From positions 36,047,733 through 36,111,732 of the forward strand of contig JARWIR010000002.1 in NCBI GenBank assembly GCA_029959085.1: a stretch of 64,000 bases of DNA, in the 5' to 3' direction. The position numbers and the translations under genes are program-made. The stretch is from Nemophila menziesii (lineage: Eukaryota > Streptophyta > Magnoliopsida > Boraginales > Hydrophyllaceae). The notes below the pieces were generated by a model. It did not search any database, had not been told where the DNA came from, and worked only from the letters and a program-made list of their open reading frames with translations. Below are positions 1-13,236 of the stretch, piece after piece; position 1 is the first letter of the stretch; each line of letters begins with the position of its first letter.

Positions 1-355
1 ATAAAAAACTAACTTATGTCCCTCCTAAGTTTTTAAGAATTTTACTTGTTCCAAAATTTTTAAAATTTGTTTTGTTATATTTCAGTTTTTTTCAAATAAA
101 TATTTATTGTGTGTATAATAAAATATATCATATTTTATATAACATGTAGACTTATATACTAATCAAATAAAACTTATGAGGACTTGTTGTTTATTTTAGC
201 AAAGTACCATTGATACAAGGTTTAAATAATATAGTGACGTATAATGCATTTAATAAAATAATGATCCCCATATTTAAAATTATATATTAATTTTAGTATA
301 GATAAAGTTTTGATTACAAAATTACCCTTTGACCAATAGTATATAATGACCCAAA

Positions 356-499
356 AAACCCTAAATTGTAAAATAATAAAATAGCCAAGAAAGCATATAG
401 AATGGGGCAAATATGGTAGCCACTAGGGTTTCCTAAGGGGTGGTTGCCCGACCCTCTCTGTTCCGTTTATGCTGACAATTTCGTTATCGAAACCCTAAA
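356..499. promoter_or_regulatory. Telobox cluster in monomer A
   Basis: AAACCCTA occurs at 356-363 and 490-497, and the inverse TAGGGTTT at 424-431, so three plant telobox-type motifs fall within 145 bases. Monomer B has a matching block with AAACCCTA at 1888-1895 and TAGGGTTT at 1956-1963. Teloboxes are common in plant promoters of translation-related genes and are bound by telomere-repeat-binding proteins. Function here is inference. The first box is mutated in subtype II units. Confidence 0.4.
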
Positions 500-1944
500 T
501 ATAACAACACTCTTGTCATTCTTTATATGGTTAAAAGTTATTACGCAACATGGCTGAATAATTGTTATATATGTACGTTAATATGTAATTCTTACTACAT
601 TAGTATTAGATTATGCTTTAAGAAGGAGCAAATTGTGTCCTACCAACATCCTCCGAAGAATATAATATCCTCGCCATGGTAACCTCCTTTTGACCTTCTA
701 AAGCTATATCAACAAAGAGATAGTGTTTAGGATCCAAGAAAAAATAATAATTTATTATCATTGGTGGTAAAATTTATAATCATAATGAAGATATAATACG
801 AACAATTTCTAAAGAGTCGTAATCCCTTCTCCCATGCATTCTTTATCTAGATTATTTAGTTCTAAATAAGAAATTTTAAATGGGAAAACATCACATCATA
901 AAATACTTGAATACAAATTCATTAATGTTATTAGTCTATGTAGTATCATATAATATCTTGTATTAGATCTCTAACATGTAGCACTTCTCTGAATATTTAT
1001 ACACAACTTATTTCTCTAAGTTATCATATGGTTGAATTCTTATAGGTCACAATTGGCTAAGTGATCAGAATTGAAATAAGTGTTAAACTACAAGCTTGAT
1101 TAGTTTTATCTGTAGAACAAAACTAGCGTTACATTGTATCATGATTATGAAGATAAAATTCCATATATGTATAAATTGTCTATGAAAATAGTTGTTTCAG
1201 AATGAGTTTAGTGCATTACCCTATAAGAATTATGTATGTATCTCACTAGAGTTGGTTTTTGATGGAATACACTTATAATAGTTTTAGAAAGCCTAAAAGA
1301 TTTTTTGTATATCTTTTCCTACGTACCATTAGTTAGATGTTTTAAAAAAGAACACAATCTTCAGAATTAAAATTTTGGTATTATAGATTAAAAAATTTAG
1401 TCAAACAAACAACTAATCAAATATCTAAAACATAAAAATATTGATCGAAATTTAACAACAACAGAGAATCTATATTTTGGGTGTGTAGGAGGTGTTCAGG
1501 GCCTTCTAATATTTGAATTTTGGTAAGCTTGAAAAATTACCTTGTAACCCTAAATAATTTATTAAAATTTACTTGTGCCAAAATTTATAAAATTTGTTTT
1601 GTTAAATTTTAATTTTTTTAAAATAAATATTTATTGTTTGTATAACAATATATATCTTATTTTATATAACATATATACTTATATATTAATTAAAATAAAA
1701 CTTATGAGGACCTATTGTGTGATTTTAGTAACGTATAGAGACCATTGATACAAGGTTTAAATAATATCGTGCGTAGAATGCATTAAATAAATAAAATGGG
1801 CCGTATATTTAAAATTTTATACTAATTTTAGTATAAAAAAGTTTAATTACTAAATTACCCTTTGACGAGTAGTATATTATGACCCAGAAACCCTAAATCA
1901 TAAAATAATAGAATAGCTCAGAAAGTATATAGAATGAGGCATAT

Positions 1945-2037
1945 ATGGCAGCGGCTAGGGTTTTGGGATTTCCTAAGGGTGGTTGCCCGACCCTCTATGT
2001 TCCAATTATGCCGATGATTTCACTATTAAAATCCTAA
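1945..2037 (+). other. 30-codon micro-ORF in the GC-richer block of monomer B
   Basis: An ATG followed by GCAGCGGC opens a frame of 30 codons (begins MAAARVLGFPKGG) and ends at TAA. It follows a TATATAG by about 15 bases, so it resembles the start of a plant gene. The frame is kept in most B monomers; unit 7 has a Cys-to-Phe change and subtype II has an Ala-to-Thr change. In monomer A the matching ATG runs into a stop after seven codons. I recognise no protein family. A fossil fragment of a captured gene, or chance, are both possible. Confidence 0.2.
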
Positions 2038-2069
2038 ATTTAACAACCCTCTTGTAATTCTTTATATGG

Positions 2070-3462
2070 AGAATTTCAAATCATTATGATCATCACATTT
2101 TATTTTTCATTATATTTATTCTAAGATACTTTATGAGGCATATGAGAAACTTTTACTGGTATCATGGCGTGGCAACTTGCATAAAATTGGTGGGTTTGCA
2201 GCCATGAACTGGTTGATTTCTATATATTAGCCTATTTTTCAGAAATTGTAGATGTTGTCCCAATATTTTAGTCCTGTGTTGAGGCTATGATGAGATCTCA
2301 AATTTTAGTTTTTTACTTTCTGAGCTATTTAACAAATAGATTGAAATGATCTGCCCGTAACTTGGTTGGGCAATCCAATTATTGGATATGCAACCATGGC
2401 GTGGTTGGACTCTCTATTTGTCTCTAAATAAACCTGATCTGAGCCTCAATTAAAATTGTTTCAATTTTTTTTTCCTATTATTATATTCATGAGTGAGTAA
2501 TTTGAGAGAATGATAAATTTTAGTGTGTAATTTAACATTCTCTGCTAAAACATGTGATTTCTACTATTAATATAGTTTTCTTTTAAGAATCAAAGTTTTT
2601 TTAAATATATTTAGTTTCTGTTGAAGTAAACTTTAATATAGGGGTTAAGTTACATATAAGAAAAAAATGTGTAAGTCTTTTTAATCCATATATTCTCTTA
2701 TTTCAATCCATATATTCTATTAATTTACAATAATTTTATAGTGAGATTTTCTTAAAAAATGAGCCAAGTAGAGAGATTGAATATTTCTAAAAGAAATTTT
2801 TTCTATGTAATCGTGAATTTTTTTTATATACTATTTAACTATAGTTCTTTATACTAAATGGCGGTGACCTTATATATTAAAGTTCGTGGCATCAACCGAA
2901 ATCTTGTTCAAGATAATTTCTATATAAATATTAGTCTATAGTGATAAAAGACAATAAATAAATATATTATATTTAGGGTAGGGATATATATTTCTATAGG
3001 GTTAGAATTATTTCTTACCTCATGTTTTTAACAAAATAGATTGAAATCTGTAAAAAAATATATTGAGGCAACCCTAAACTCTTATATGTTGAATGATTAA
3101 TGATGAGACTTCCATTTATAAGTTGGAATTTTTTTCCTATAATTTTATATTGATGAAGATACTTCTATGTAAGTTGTCAAATCGAAATTGAAATTGATCA
3201 TAACTTTAAAGAATATTTAATATGTATACATATACATGTAATTTAGATTATTTAAGTGATATCATATATTATTTAAAATTAGTCAAATATATTCTTGACT
3301 ATTTTCCGATTTCTGACCAAATATTCTTGAGTTTAATGAATTTGCTGAATATTTCTGTTAGTATATATTTCAGTATCACTGAAACTGTTATGATATTATA
3401 ATGAGAGATAATTTATTTGTGATCTATTTTACAAAGAAAACTAGATGATTTGAATACTGAGC
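2070..3462. repeat. B-specific segment of the satellite monomer (first copy)
   Basis: A and B are alignable up to the block ttctttatatgg and again from the block ctatatatgtac onward. Between these points B has about 1.39 kb with no counterpart in A. I see no terminal inverted repeats, target duplication, coding capacity or LTR ends, so it may be original sequence deleted from A rather than an insertion in B. The boundaries are good to about 15 bases. It contains a short hairpin at 3368-3384 and a TTTAGGG at 2972-2978. Confidence 0.8.
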
Positions 3463-3874
3463 AATATAACTGGAAAACTTGCTATATATGTACTTAAATA
3501 TGTAACTCTTACTACATTGTTAATAGATTATTCTTGAAGAGGGAGCAAATTGTGTCCTTAGACTTCCTCCGAAGAATATAATATCCCCACGATGGTCACC
3601 TCCTTTTAACCTTGTAAAGATATGGCAACATAAATATAGTTTTTAGGCTAAAATTAAAAGAAACAAAATTATAATCATGGTGGTGGACTTGATAATCACA
3701 ACAAAGATGTGTACGAACCTTTATTTGAATGTTGTAATCCTTTCTAACATGCTTTTTTTATCTTGAGTATTTATTTCTAATTGCGAAAATTTAAATGGGA
3801 AAACATTGAATAATAAAATGATTGAATACATATTATATAATGTTATTAGTCTATGTAGTATCATACAATATCTT

Positions 3875-3899
3875 GTATTACACCTCTAGAGTGTAATAC
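3875..3899. other. Perfect 9-bp inverted repeat in monomer B
   Basis: GTATTACAC and GTGTAATAC are separated by a 7-base spacer. The stem is kept in subtype I units and in units 8 and 9, where only the spacer differs. Unit 11 has one broken pair. Monomer A lacks it. It could form a small cruciform or hairpin; no function is evident. Confidence 0.6.
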
Positions 3900-4412
3900 T
3901 TTGCAGAGTATTCATAAACTACTTAATTTCTCTAAGTTATCATATGGTTGAATTCTTGTAGGTCACAATTTACTAATTGATCAGAATTGACATAATTGTT
4001 AAACTAACAACTTTATTATTTTTACTTGTAGAACACAAGTAATGTTAAATTGTATCATATGTATCGAGAGGAAAATACATATTTGTATAAATTGTCTAAT
4101 AAAATAGATGTTTAGAGATGATATTAGTGCATTACCCTTATGAGAATTATTGATATATCTCACTAGAGTTTGTTTTAGAAACAATAAAAGAGTTTTGTAT
4201 GTCTTTTCCTACATACAAATAGTCTGATGTTTTAAAACAAAACACAATTTTAAGAATCAAAATTCTTTTATTATACATTAAAAACATTCAGTCCAACAAA
4301 CAACACATCGAATATTCAAAAAATACAGTATATTGATCGGAATTTTACAAACTACAGTGTGGTTGTGTTAGGCGGTGTTTATGCCCTCCTAATTTTTGAA
4401 TTTTTGTAAGCT

Positions 4413-7400
4413 ATAAAAAACTAACTTATGTCTCTCCTAAGTTTTTAAGAATTTTACTTGTTCCAAAATTTTTAAAATTTGTTTTGTTATATTTCAGTTT
4501 TTTTCAAATAAATATTTATTGTGTGTATAATAAAATATATCATATTTTATATAACATGTAGACTTATATACTAATCAAATAAAACTTATGAGGACTTGTT
4601 GTTTATTTTAGCAAAGTACCATTGATACAAGGTTTAAATAATATAGTGACGTATAATGCATTTAATAAAATAATGATCCCCATATTTAAAATTATATATT
4701 AATTTTAGTATAGATAAAGTTTTGATTACAAAATTACCCTTTGACCAATAGTATATAATGACCCAAAAAACCCTAAATTGTAAAATAATAAAATAGCCAA
4801 GAAAGCATATAGAATGGGGCAAATATGGTAGCCACTAGGGTTTCCTAAGGGGTGGTTGCCCGACCCTCTCTGTTCCGTTTATGCTGACAATTTCGTTATC
4901 GAAACCCTAAATATAACAACACTCTTGTCGTTCTTTATATGGTTAAAAGTTATTACGCAACATGGCTGAATAATTGTTATATATGTACGTTAATATGTAA
5001 TTCTTACTACATTAGTATTAGATTATGCTTTAAGAAGGAGCAAATTGTGTCCTACCAACTTCCTCCGAAGAATATAATATCCTCACCATGGTAACCTCCT
5101 TTTGACCTTCTAAAGCTATATCAACAAAGAGATAGTGTTTAGGATCCAAGAAAAAATAATAATTTATTATCATTGGTGGTAAAATTTATAATCATAATGA
5201 AGATATAATACGAACAATTTCTAAAGAGTCGTAATCCCTTCTCCCATGCATTCTTTATCTAGATTATTTAGTTCTAAATAAGAAATTTTAAATGGGAAAA
5301 CATCACATCATAAAATACTTGAATACACATTCATTAATGTTATTAGTCTATGTAGTATCATATAATATCTTGTATTAGATCTCTAACATGTAGCACTTCT
5401 CTGAATATTTATACACAACTTATTTCTCTAAGTTATCATATGGTTGAATTCTTATAGGTCACAATTGGCTAAGTGATCAGAATTGAAATAAGTGTTAAAC
5501 TACAAGCTTGATTAGTTTTATCTGTAGAACAAAACTAGCGTTACATTGTATCATGATTATGAAGATAAAATTCCATATATGTATAAATTGTCTATGAAAA
5601 TAGTTGTTTCAGAATGAGTTTAGTGCATTACCCTATAAGAATTATGTATGTATCTCACTAGAGTTGGTTTTTGATGGAATACACTTATAATAGTTTTAGA
5701 AAGCCTAAAAGATTTTTTGTATATCTTTTCCTACGTACCATTAGTTAGATGTTTTAAAAAAGAACACAATCTTCAGAATTAAAATTTTGGTATTATAGAT
5801 TAAAAAATTTAGTCAAACAAACAACTAATCAAATATCTAAAACATAAAAATATTGATCGAAATTTAACAACAACAGAGAATCTATATTTTGGGTGTGTAG
5901 GAGGTGTTCAGGGCCTTCTAATTTTTGAATTTTGGTAAGCTTGAAAAATTACCTTGTAACCCTAAATAATTTATTAAAATTTACTTGTGCCAAAATTTAT
6001 AAAATTTGTTTTGTTAAATTTTAATTTTTTTAAAATAAATATTTATTGTTTGTATAACAATATATATCTTATTTTATATAACATATATACTTATATATTA
6101 ATTAAAATAAAACTTATGAGGACCTATTGTGTGATTTTAGTAACGTATAGAGACCATTGATACAAGGTTTAAATAATATCGTGCGTAGAATGCATTAAAT
6201 AAATAAAATGGGCCGTATATTTAAAATTTTATACTAATTTTAGTATAAAAAAGTTTAATTACTAAATTACCCTTTGACGAGTTGTATATTATGACCCAGA
6301 AACCCTAAATCATAAAATAATAGAATAGCTCAGAAAGTATATAGAATGAGGCATATATGGCAGCGGCTAGGGTTTTGGGATTTCCTAAGGGTGGTTGCCC
6401 GACCCTCTATGTTCCAATTATGCCGATGATTTCACTATTAAAATCATAAATTTAACAACCCTCTTGTAATTCTTTATATGGAGAATTTCAAATCATTATG
6501 ATCATCACATTTTATTTTTCATTATATTCATTCTAAGATACTTTATGAGGCATATGAGAAACTTTTACTGGTATCATGGCGTGGCAACTTGCATAAAATT
6601 GGTGGGTTTGCAGCCATGAACTGGTTGATTTCTATATATTAGCCTATTTTTCAGAAATTGTAGATGTTGTCCCAATATTTTAGTCCTGTGTTGAGGCTAT
6701 GATGAGATCTCAAATTTTAGTTTTTTACTTTCTGAGCTATTTAACGAATAGATTGAAATGATCTGCCCGTAACTTGGTTGGGCAATCCAATTATTGGATA
6801 TGCAACCATGGCGTGGTTGGACTCTCTATTTGTCTCTAAATAAACCTGATCTGAGCCTCAATTAAAATTGTTTCAATTTTTTTTTCCTATTATTATATTC
6901 ATGAGTGAGTAATTTGAGAGAATGATAAATTTTAGTGTGTAATTTAAGATTCTCTGCTAAAACATGTGATTTCTACTATTAATATAGTTTTCTTTTAAGA
7001 ATCAAAGTTTTTTTAAATATATTTAGTTTCTGTTGAAGTAAACTTTAATATAGGGGTTAAGTTACATATAAGAAAAAAATGTGTAAGTCTTTTTAATCCA
7101 TATATTCTCTTATTTCAATCCATATATTCTATTAATTTACAATAATTTTATAGTGAGATTTTCTTAAAAAATGAGCCAAGTAGAGAGATTGAATATTTCT
7201 AAAAGAAATTTTTTCTATGTAATCGTGAATTTTTTTTATATACTATTTAACTATAGTTCTTTATACTAAATGGCGGTGACCTTATATATTAAAGTTCGTG
7301 GCATCAACCGAAATCTTGTTCAAGATAATTTCTATATAAATATTAGTCTATAGTGATAAAAGACAATAAATAAATATATTATATTTAGGGTAGGGATATA

Positions 7401-8824
7401 TATTTCTATAGGGTTAGAATTATTTCTTACCTCATGTTTTTAACAAAATAGATTGAAATCTGTAAAAAAATATATTGAGGCAACCCTAAACTCTTATATG
7501 TTGAATGATTAATGATGAGACTTCCATTTATAAGTTGGAATTTTTTTCCTATAATTTTATATTGATGAAGATACTTCTATGTAAGTTGTCAAATCGAAAT
7601 TGAAATTGATCATAACTTTAAAGAATATTTAATATGTATACATATACATGTAATTTAGATTATTTAAGTGATATCATATATTATTTAAAATTAGTCAAAT
7701 ATATTCTTGACTATTTTCCGATTTCTGACCAAATATTCTTGAGTTTAATGAATTTGCTGAATATTTCTGTTAGTATATATTTCAGTATCACTGAAACTGT
7801 TATGATATTATAATGAGAGATAATTTATTTGTGATCTATTTTACAAAGAAAACTAGATGATTTGAATACTGAGCAATATAACTGGAAAACTTGCTATATA
7901 TGTACTTAAATATGTAACTCTTACTACATTGTTAATAGATTATTCTTGAAGAGGGAGCAAATTGTGTCCTTAGACTTCCTCCGAAGAATATAATATCCCC
8001 ACGATGGTCACCTCCTTTTAACCTTGTAAAGATATGGCAACAAAAACATAGTTTTTAGGATAAAATTAAAAGAAAACAAATTATAATCATGGTGGTGGAC
8101 TTGATAATCACAACAAAGATGTGTATGAACCTTTATTTGAATGTTGTAATCCTTTCTAACATGCTTTTTTTATCTTGAGTATTTATTTCTAAATGCGAAA
8201 ATTTAAATGGGAAAACATTGAATAATAAAATGATTGAATACATATTATATAATGTTATTAGTCTATGTAGTATCATACAATATCTTGTATTACACCTCTA
8301 GAGTGTAATACTTTGCAGAGTATTCATAAACTACTTAATTTCTCTAAGTTATCATATGGTTGAATTCTTGTAGGTCACAATTTACTAATTGATCAGAATT
8401 GACATAATTGTTAAACTAACAACTTTATTATTTTTACATGTAGAACACAAGTAATGTTAAATTGTATCATATGTATCGAGAGGAAAATACATATTTGTAT
8501 ATATTGTCTAATAAAATAGATGTTTAGAGATGATATTAGTGCATTACCCTTATGAGAATTATTGATATATATCACTAGAGTTTGTTTTAGAAACATTAAA
8601 AGAGTTTTGTATGTCTTTTCCTACATACAAATAGTCTGATGTTTTAAAACAAAACACAATTTTAAGAATCAAAATTCTTTTATTATACATTAAAAACATT
8701 CAGTCCAACAAACAACACATCGAATATTCAAAAAATACAGTATATTGATCGGAATTTTACAAACTACAGTGTGGCTGTGTTAGGTGGTGTTTATGCCCTC
8801 CTAATTTTTGAATTTTTGTAAGCT
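4413..8824. repeat. Satellite unit 2 (subtype I)
   Basis: 4,412 bp; monomer A 4413-5942 and monomer B 5943-8824. It is nearly identical to unit 1, differing at scattered single bases. It shares ttaagattctc in B with unit 5, unlike its immediate neighbours, which read ttaacattctc. Confidence 0.96.
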
Positions 8825-11800
8825 ATAAAAAACTAACTTATGTCCCTCCTAAGTTTTTAAGAATTTTACTTGTTCCAAAATTTTTAAAATTTGTTTTGTT
8901 ATATTTCAGTTTTTTTCAAATAAATATTTATTGTGTGTATAATAAAATATATCATATTTTATATAACATGTAGACTTATATACTAATCAAATAAAACTTA
9001 TGAGGACTTGTTGTTTATTTTAGCAAAGTACCATTGATACAAGGTTTAAATAATATAGTGACGTATAATGCATTTAATAAAATAATGATCCCCATATTTA
9101 AAATTATATATTAATTTTAGTATAGATAAAGTTTTGATTACAAAATTACCCTTTGACCAATAGTATATAATGACCCAAAAAACCCTAAATTGTAATATAA
9201 TAAAATACCAAAGAAAGCATATAGAATGGGGCAAATATGGTAGCCACTAGGGTTTCCTAAGGGGTGGTTGCCCGACCCTCTCTGTTCCGTTTATGCTGAC
9301 AATTTCGTTATCGAAACCCTAAATATAACAACACTCTTGTCATTCTTTATATGGTTAAAAGTTATTACGCAACATGGCTGAATAATTGTTATATATGTAC
9401 GTTAATATGTAATTCTTACTACATTAGTATTAGATTATGCTTTAAGAAGGAGCAAATTGTGTCCTACCAACTTCCTCCGAAGAATATAATATCCTCACCA
9501 TGGTAACCTCCTTTTGACCTTCTAAAGCTATATCAACAAAGAGAGAGTGTTTAGGATCCAAGAAAAAATAATAATTTATTATCATTGGTGGTAAAATTTA
9601 TAATCATAATGAAGATATAATACGAACAATTTCTAAAGAGTCGTAATCCCTTCTCCCATGCATTCTTTATCTAGATTATTTAGTTCTAAATAAGAAATTT
9701 TAAATGGGAAAACATCACATCATAAAATACTTGAATACACATTCATTAATGTTATTAGTCTATGTAGTATCATATAATATCTTGTATTAGATCTCTAACA
9801 TGTAGCACTTCTCTGAATATTTATACACAACTTATTTCTCTAAGTTATCATATGGTTGAATTCTTATAGGTCACAATTGGCTAAGTGATCAGAATTGAAA
9901 TAAGTGTTAAACTACAAGCTTGATTAGTTTTATTTGTAGAACAAAACTAGCGTTACATTGTATCATGATTATGAAGATAAAATTCCATATATGTATAAAT
10001 TGTCTATGAAAATAGTTGTTTCAGAATGAGTTTAGTGCATTACCCTATAAGAATTATGTATGTATCTCACTAGAGTTGGTTTTTGATGGAATACACTTAT
10101 AATAGTTTTAGAAAGCCTAAAAGATTTTTTGTATATCTTTTCCTACGTACCATTAGTTAGATGTTTTAAAAAAGAACACAATCTTCAGAATTAAAATTTT
10201 GGTATTATAGATTAAAAAATTTAGTCAAACAAACAACTAATCAAATATCTAAAACATAAAAATATTGATCGAAATTTAACAACAACAGAGAATCTATATT
10301 TTGGGTGTGTAGGAGGTGTTCAGGGCCTTCTAATTTTTGAATTTTGGTAAGCTTGAAAAATTACCTTGTAACCCTAAATAATTTATTAAAATTTACTTGT
10401 GCCAAAATTTATAATATTTGTTTTGTTAAATTTTAATTTTTTTAAAATAAATATTTATTGTTTGTATAACAATATATATCTTATTTTATATAACATATAT
10501 ACTTATATATTAATTAAAATAAAACTTATGAGGACCTATTGTGTGATTTTAGTAACGTATAGAGACCATTGATACAAGGTTTAAATAATATCGTGCGTAG
10601 AATGCATTAAATAAATAAAATGGGCCGTATATTTAAAATTTTATACTAATTTTAGTATAAAAAAGTTTAATTACTAAATTACCCTTTGACGAGTAGTATA
10701 TTATGACCCAGAAACCCTAAATCATAAAATAATAGAATAGCTCAGAAAGTATATAGAATGAGGCATATATGGCAGCGGCTAGGGTTTTGGGATTTCCTAA
10801 GGGTGGTTGCCCGACCCTCTATGTTCCAATTATGCCGATGATTTCACTATTAAAATCATAAATTTAACAACCCTCTTGTAATTCTTTATATGGAGAATTT
10901 CTAATCATTATGATCATCACATTTTATTTTTCATTATATTCATTCTAAGATACTTTATGAGGCATATGAGAAACTTTTACTGGTATCATGGCGTGGCAAC
11001 TTGCATAAAATTGGTGGGTTTGCAGCCATGAACTGGTTGATTTCTATATATTAGCCTATTTTTCAGAAATTGTAGATGTTGTCCCAATATTTTAGTCCTG
11101 TGTTGAGGCTATGATGAGATCTCAAATTTTAGTTTTTTACTTTCTGAGCTATTTAACAAATAGATTGAAATGATCTGCCCGTAACTTGGTTGGGCAATCC
11201 AATTATTGGATATGCAACCATGGCGTGGTTGGACTCTCTATTTGTCTCTAAATAAACCTGATCTGAGCCTCAATTAAAATTGTTTCAATTTTTTTTTCCT
11301 ATTATTATATTCATGAGTGAGTAATTTGAGAGAATGATAAATTTTAGTGTGTAATTTAACATTCTCTGCTAAAACATGTGATTTCTACTATTAATATAGT
11401 TTTCTTTTAAGAATCAAAGTTTTTTTAAATATATTTAGTTTCTGTTGAAGTAAACTTTAATATAGGGGTTAAGTTACATATAAGAAAAAAATGTGTAAGT
11501 CTTTTTAATCCATATATTCTCTTATTTCAATCCATATATTCTATTAATTTACAATAATTTTATAGTGAGATTTTCTTAAAAAATGAGCCAAGTAGAGAGA
11601 TTGAATATTTCTAAAAGAAATTTTTTCTATGTAATCGTGAATTTTTTTTATATACTATTTAACTATAGTTCTTTATACTAAATGGCGGTGACCTTATATA
11701 TTAAAGTTCGTGGCATCAACCGAAATCTTGTTCAAGATAATTTCTATATAAATATTAGTCTATAGTGATAAAAGACAATAAATAAATATATTATATTTAG

Positions 11801-13236
11801 GGTAGGGATATATATTTCTATAGGGTTAGAATTATTTCTTACCTCATGTTTTTAACAAAATAGATTGAAATCTGTAAAAAAATATATTGAGGCAACCCTA
11901 AACTCTTATATGTTGAATGATTAATGATGAGACTTCCATTTATAAGTTGGAATTTTTTTCCTATAATTTTATATTGATGAAGATACTTCTATGTAAGTTG
12001 TCAAATCGAAATTGAAATTGATCATAACTTTAAAGAATATTTAATATGTATACATATACATGTAATTTAGATTATTTAAGTGATATCATATATTATTTAA
12101 AATTAGTCAAATATATTCTTGACTATTTTCCGATTTCTGACCAAATATTCTTGAGTTTAATGAATTTGCTGAATATTTCTGTTAGTATATATTTCAGTAT
12201 CACTGAAACTGTTATGATATTATAATGAGAGATAATTTATTTGTGATCTATTTTACAAAGAAAACTAGATGATTTGAATACTGAGCAATATAACTGGAAA
12301 ACTTGCTATATATGTACTTAAATATGTAACTCTTACTACATTGTTAATATATTATTCTTGAAGAGGGAGCAAATTGTGTCCTTAGACTTCCTCCGAAGAA
12401 TATAATATCCCCACGATGGTCACCTCCTTTTAACCTTGTAAAGATATGGCAACAAAAACATAGTTTTTAGGCTAAAATTAAAAGAAAACAAATTATAATC
12501 ATGGTGGTGGACTTGATAATCACAACAAAGATGTGTATGAACCTTTATTTGAATGTTGTAATCCTTTCTAACATGCTTTTTTTATCTTGAGTATTTATTT
12601 CTAAATGCGAAAATTTAAATGGGAAAACATTGAATAATAAAATGATTGAATACATATTATATAATGTTATTAGTCTATGTAGTATCATACAATATCTTGT
12701 ATTACACCTCTAGAGTGTAATACTTTGCAGAGTATTCATAAACTACTTAATTTCTCTAAGTTATCATATGGTTGAATTCTTGTAGGTCACAATTTACTAA
12801 TTGATCAGAATTGACATAATTGTTAAACTAACAACTTTATTATTTTTACATGTAGAACACAAGTAATGTTAAATTGTATCATATGTATCGAGAGGAAAAT
12901 ACATATTTGTATATATTGTCTAATAAAATAGATGTTTAGAGATGATATTAGTGCATTACCCTTATGAGAATTATTGATATATATCACTAGAGTTTGTTTT
13001 AGAAACATTAAAAGAGTTTTGTATGTCTTTTCCTACATACAAATAGTCTGATGTTTTAAAACAAAACACAATTTTAAGAATCAAAATTCTTTTATTATAC
13101 ATTAAAAACATTCAGTCCAACAAACAACACATCGAATATTCAAAAAATACAGTATATTGATCGGAATTTTACAAACTACAGTGTGGCTGTGTTAGGTGGT
13201 GTTTATGCCCTCCTAATTTTTGAATTTTTGTAAGCT
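8825..13236. repeat. Satellite unit 3 (subtype I)
   Basis: 4,412 bp; monomer A 8825-10354 and monomer B 10355-13236. Nearly identical to unit 2. It has a few private changes in A, such as ataccaaagaaag where units 1-2 read atagccaagaaag. Confidence 0.96.

Larger units (their letters stand above)
1..4412. repeat. Satellite unit 1 (subtype I, mosaic end)
   Basis: Monomer A is about 1-1530 and monomer B about 1531-4412. The window starts at or close to the unit junction I chose (ataaaaaact). Most of the unit matches subtype I, but its last 800 bases or so carry markers otherwise seen in subtype II or unit 10, for example ttaggcggtg just before the junction. This points to past exchange between subtypes. 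Confidence 0.95.

Noticed and set aside
2287..2325. A possible box C/D snoRNA (ATGATGA followed by CTGA)
   Set aside because: The boxes are only about 35 bases apart, there are no C'/D' boxes and no convincing terminal stem.
3368..3384. A 7-bp hairpin (TTTCAGT, ATC, ACTGAAA) in monomer B
   Set aside because: The stem is broken in subtype II units, with no compensating change, so I see no sign of conservation.
3999..4184. A 61-codon minus-strand frame recurring in nearly every satellite unit, and a 62-codon frame at 222-410 in units 1-3
   Set aside because: They recur because the DNA is tandemly repeated. Composition is AT-driven (I, K, N, F, L rich), there is no recognisable domain, and the 62-codon frame is lost in later units by small changes.
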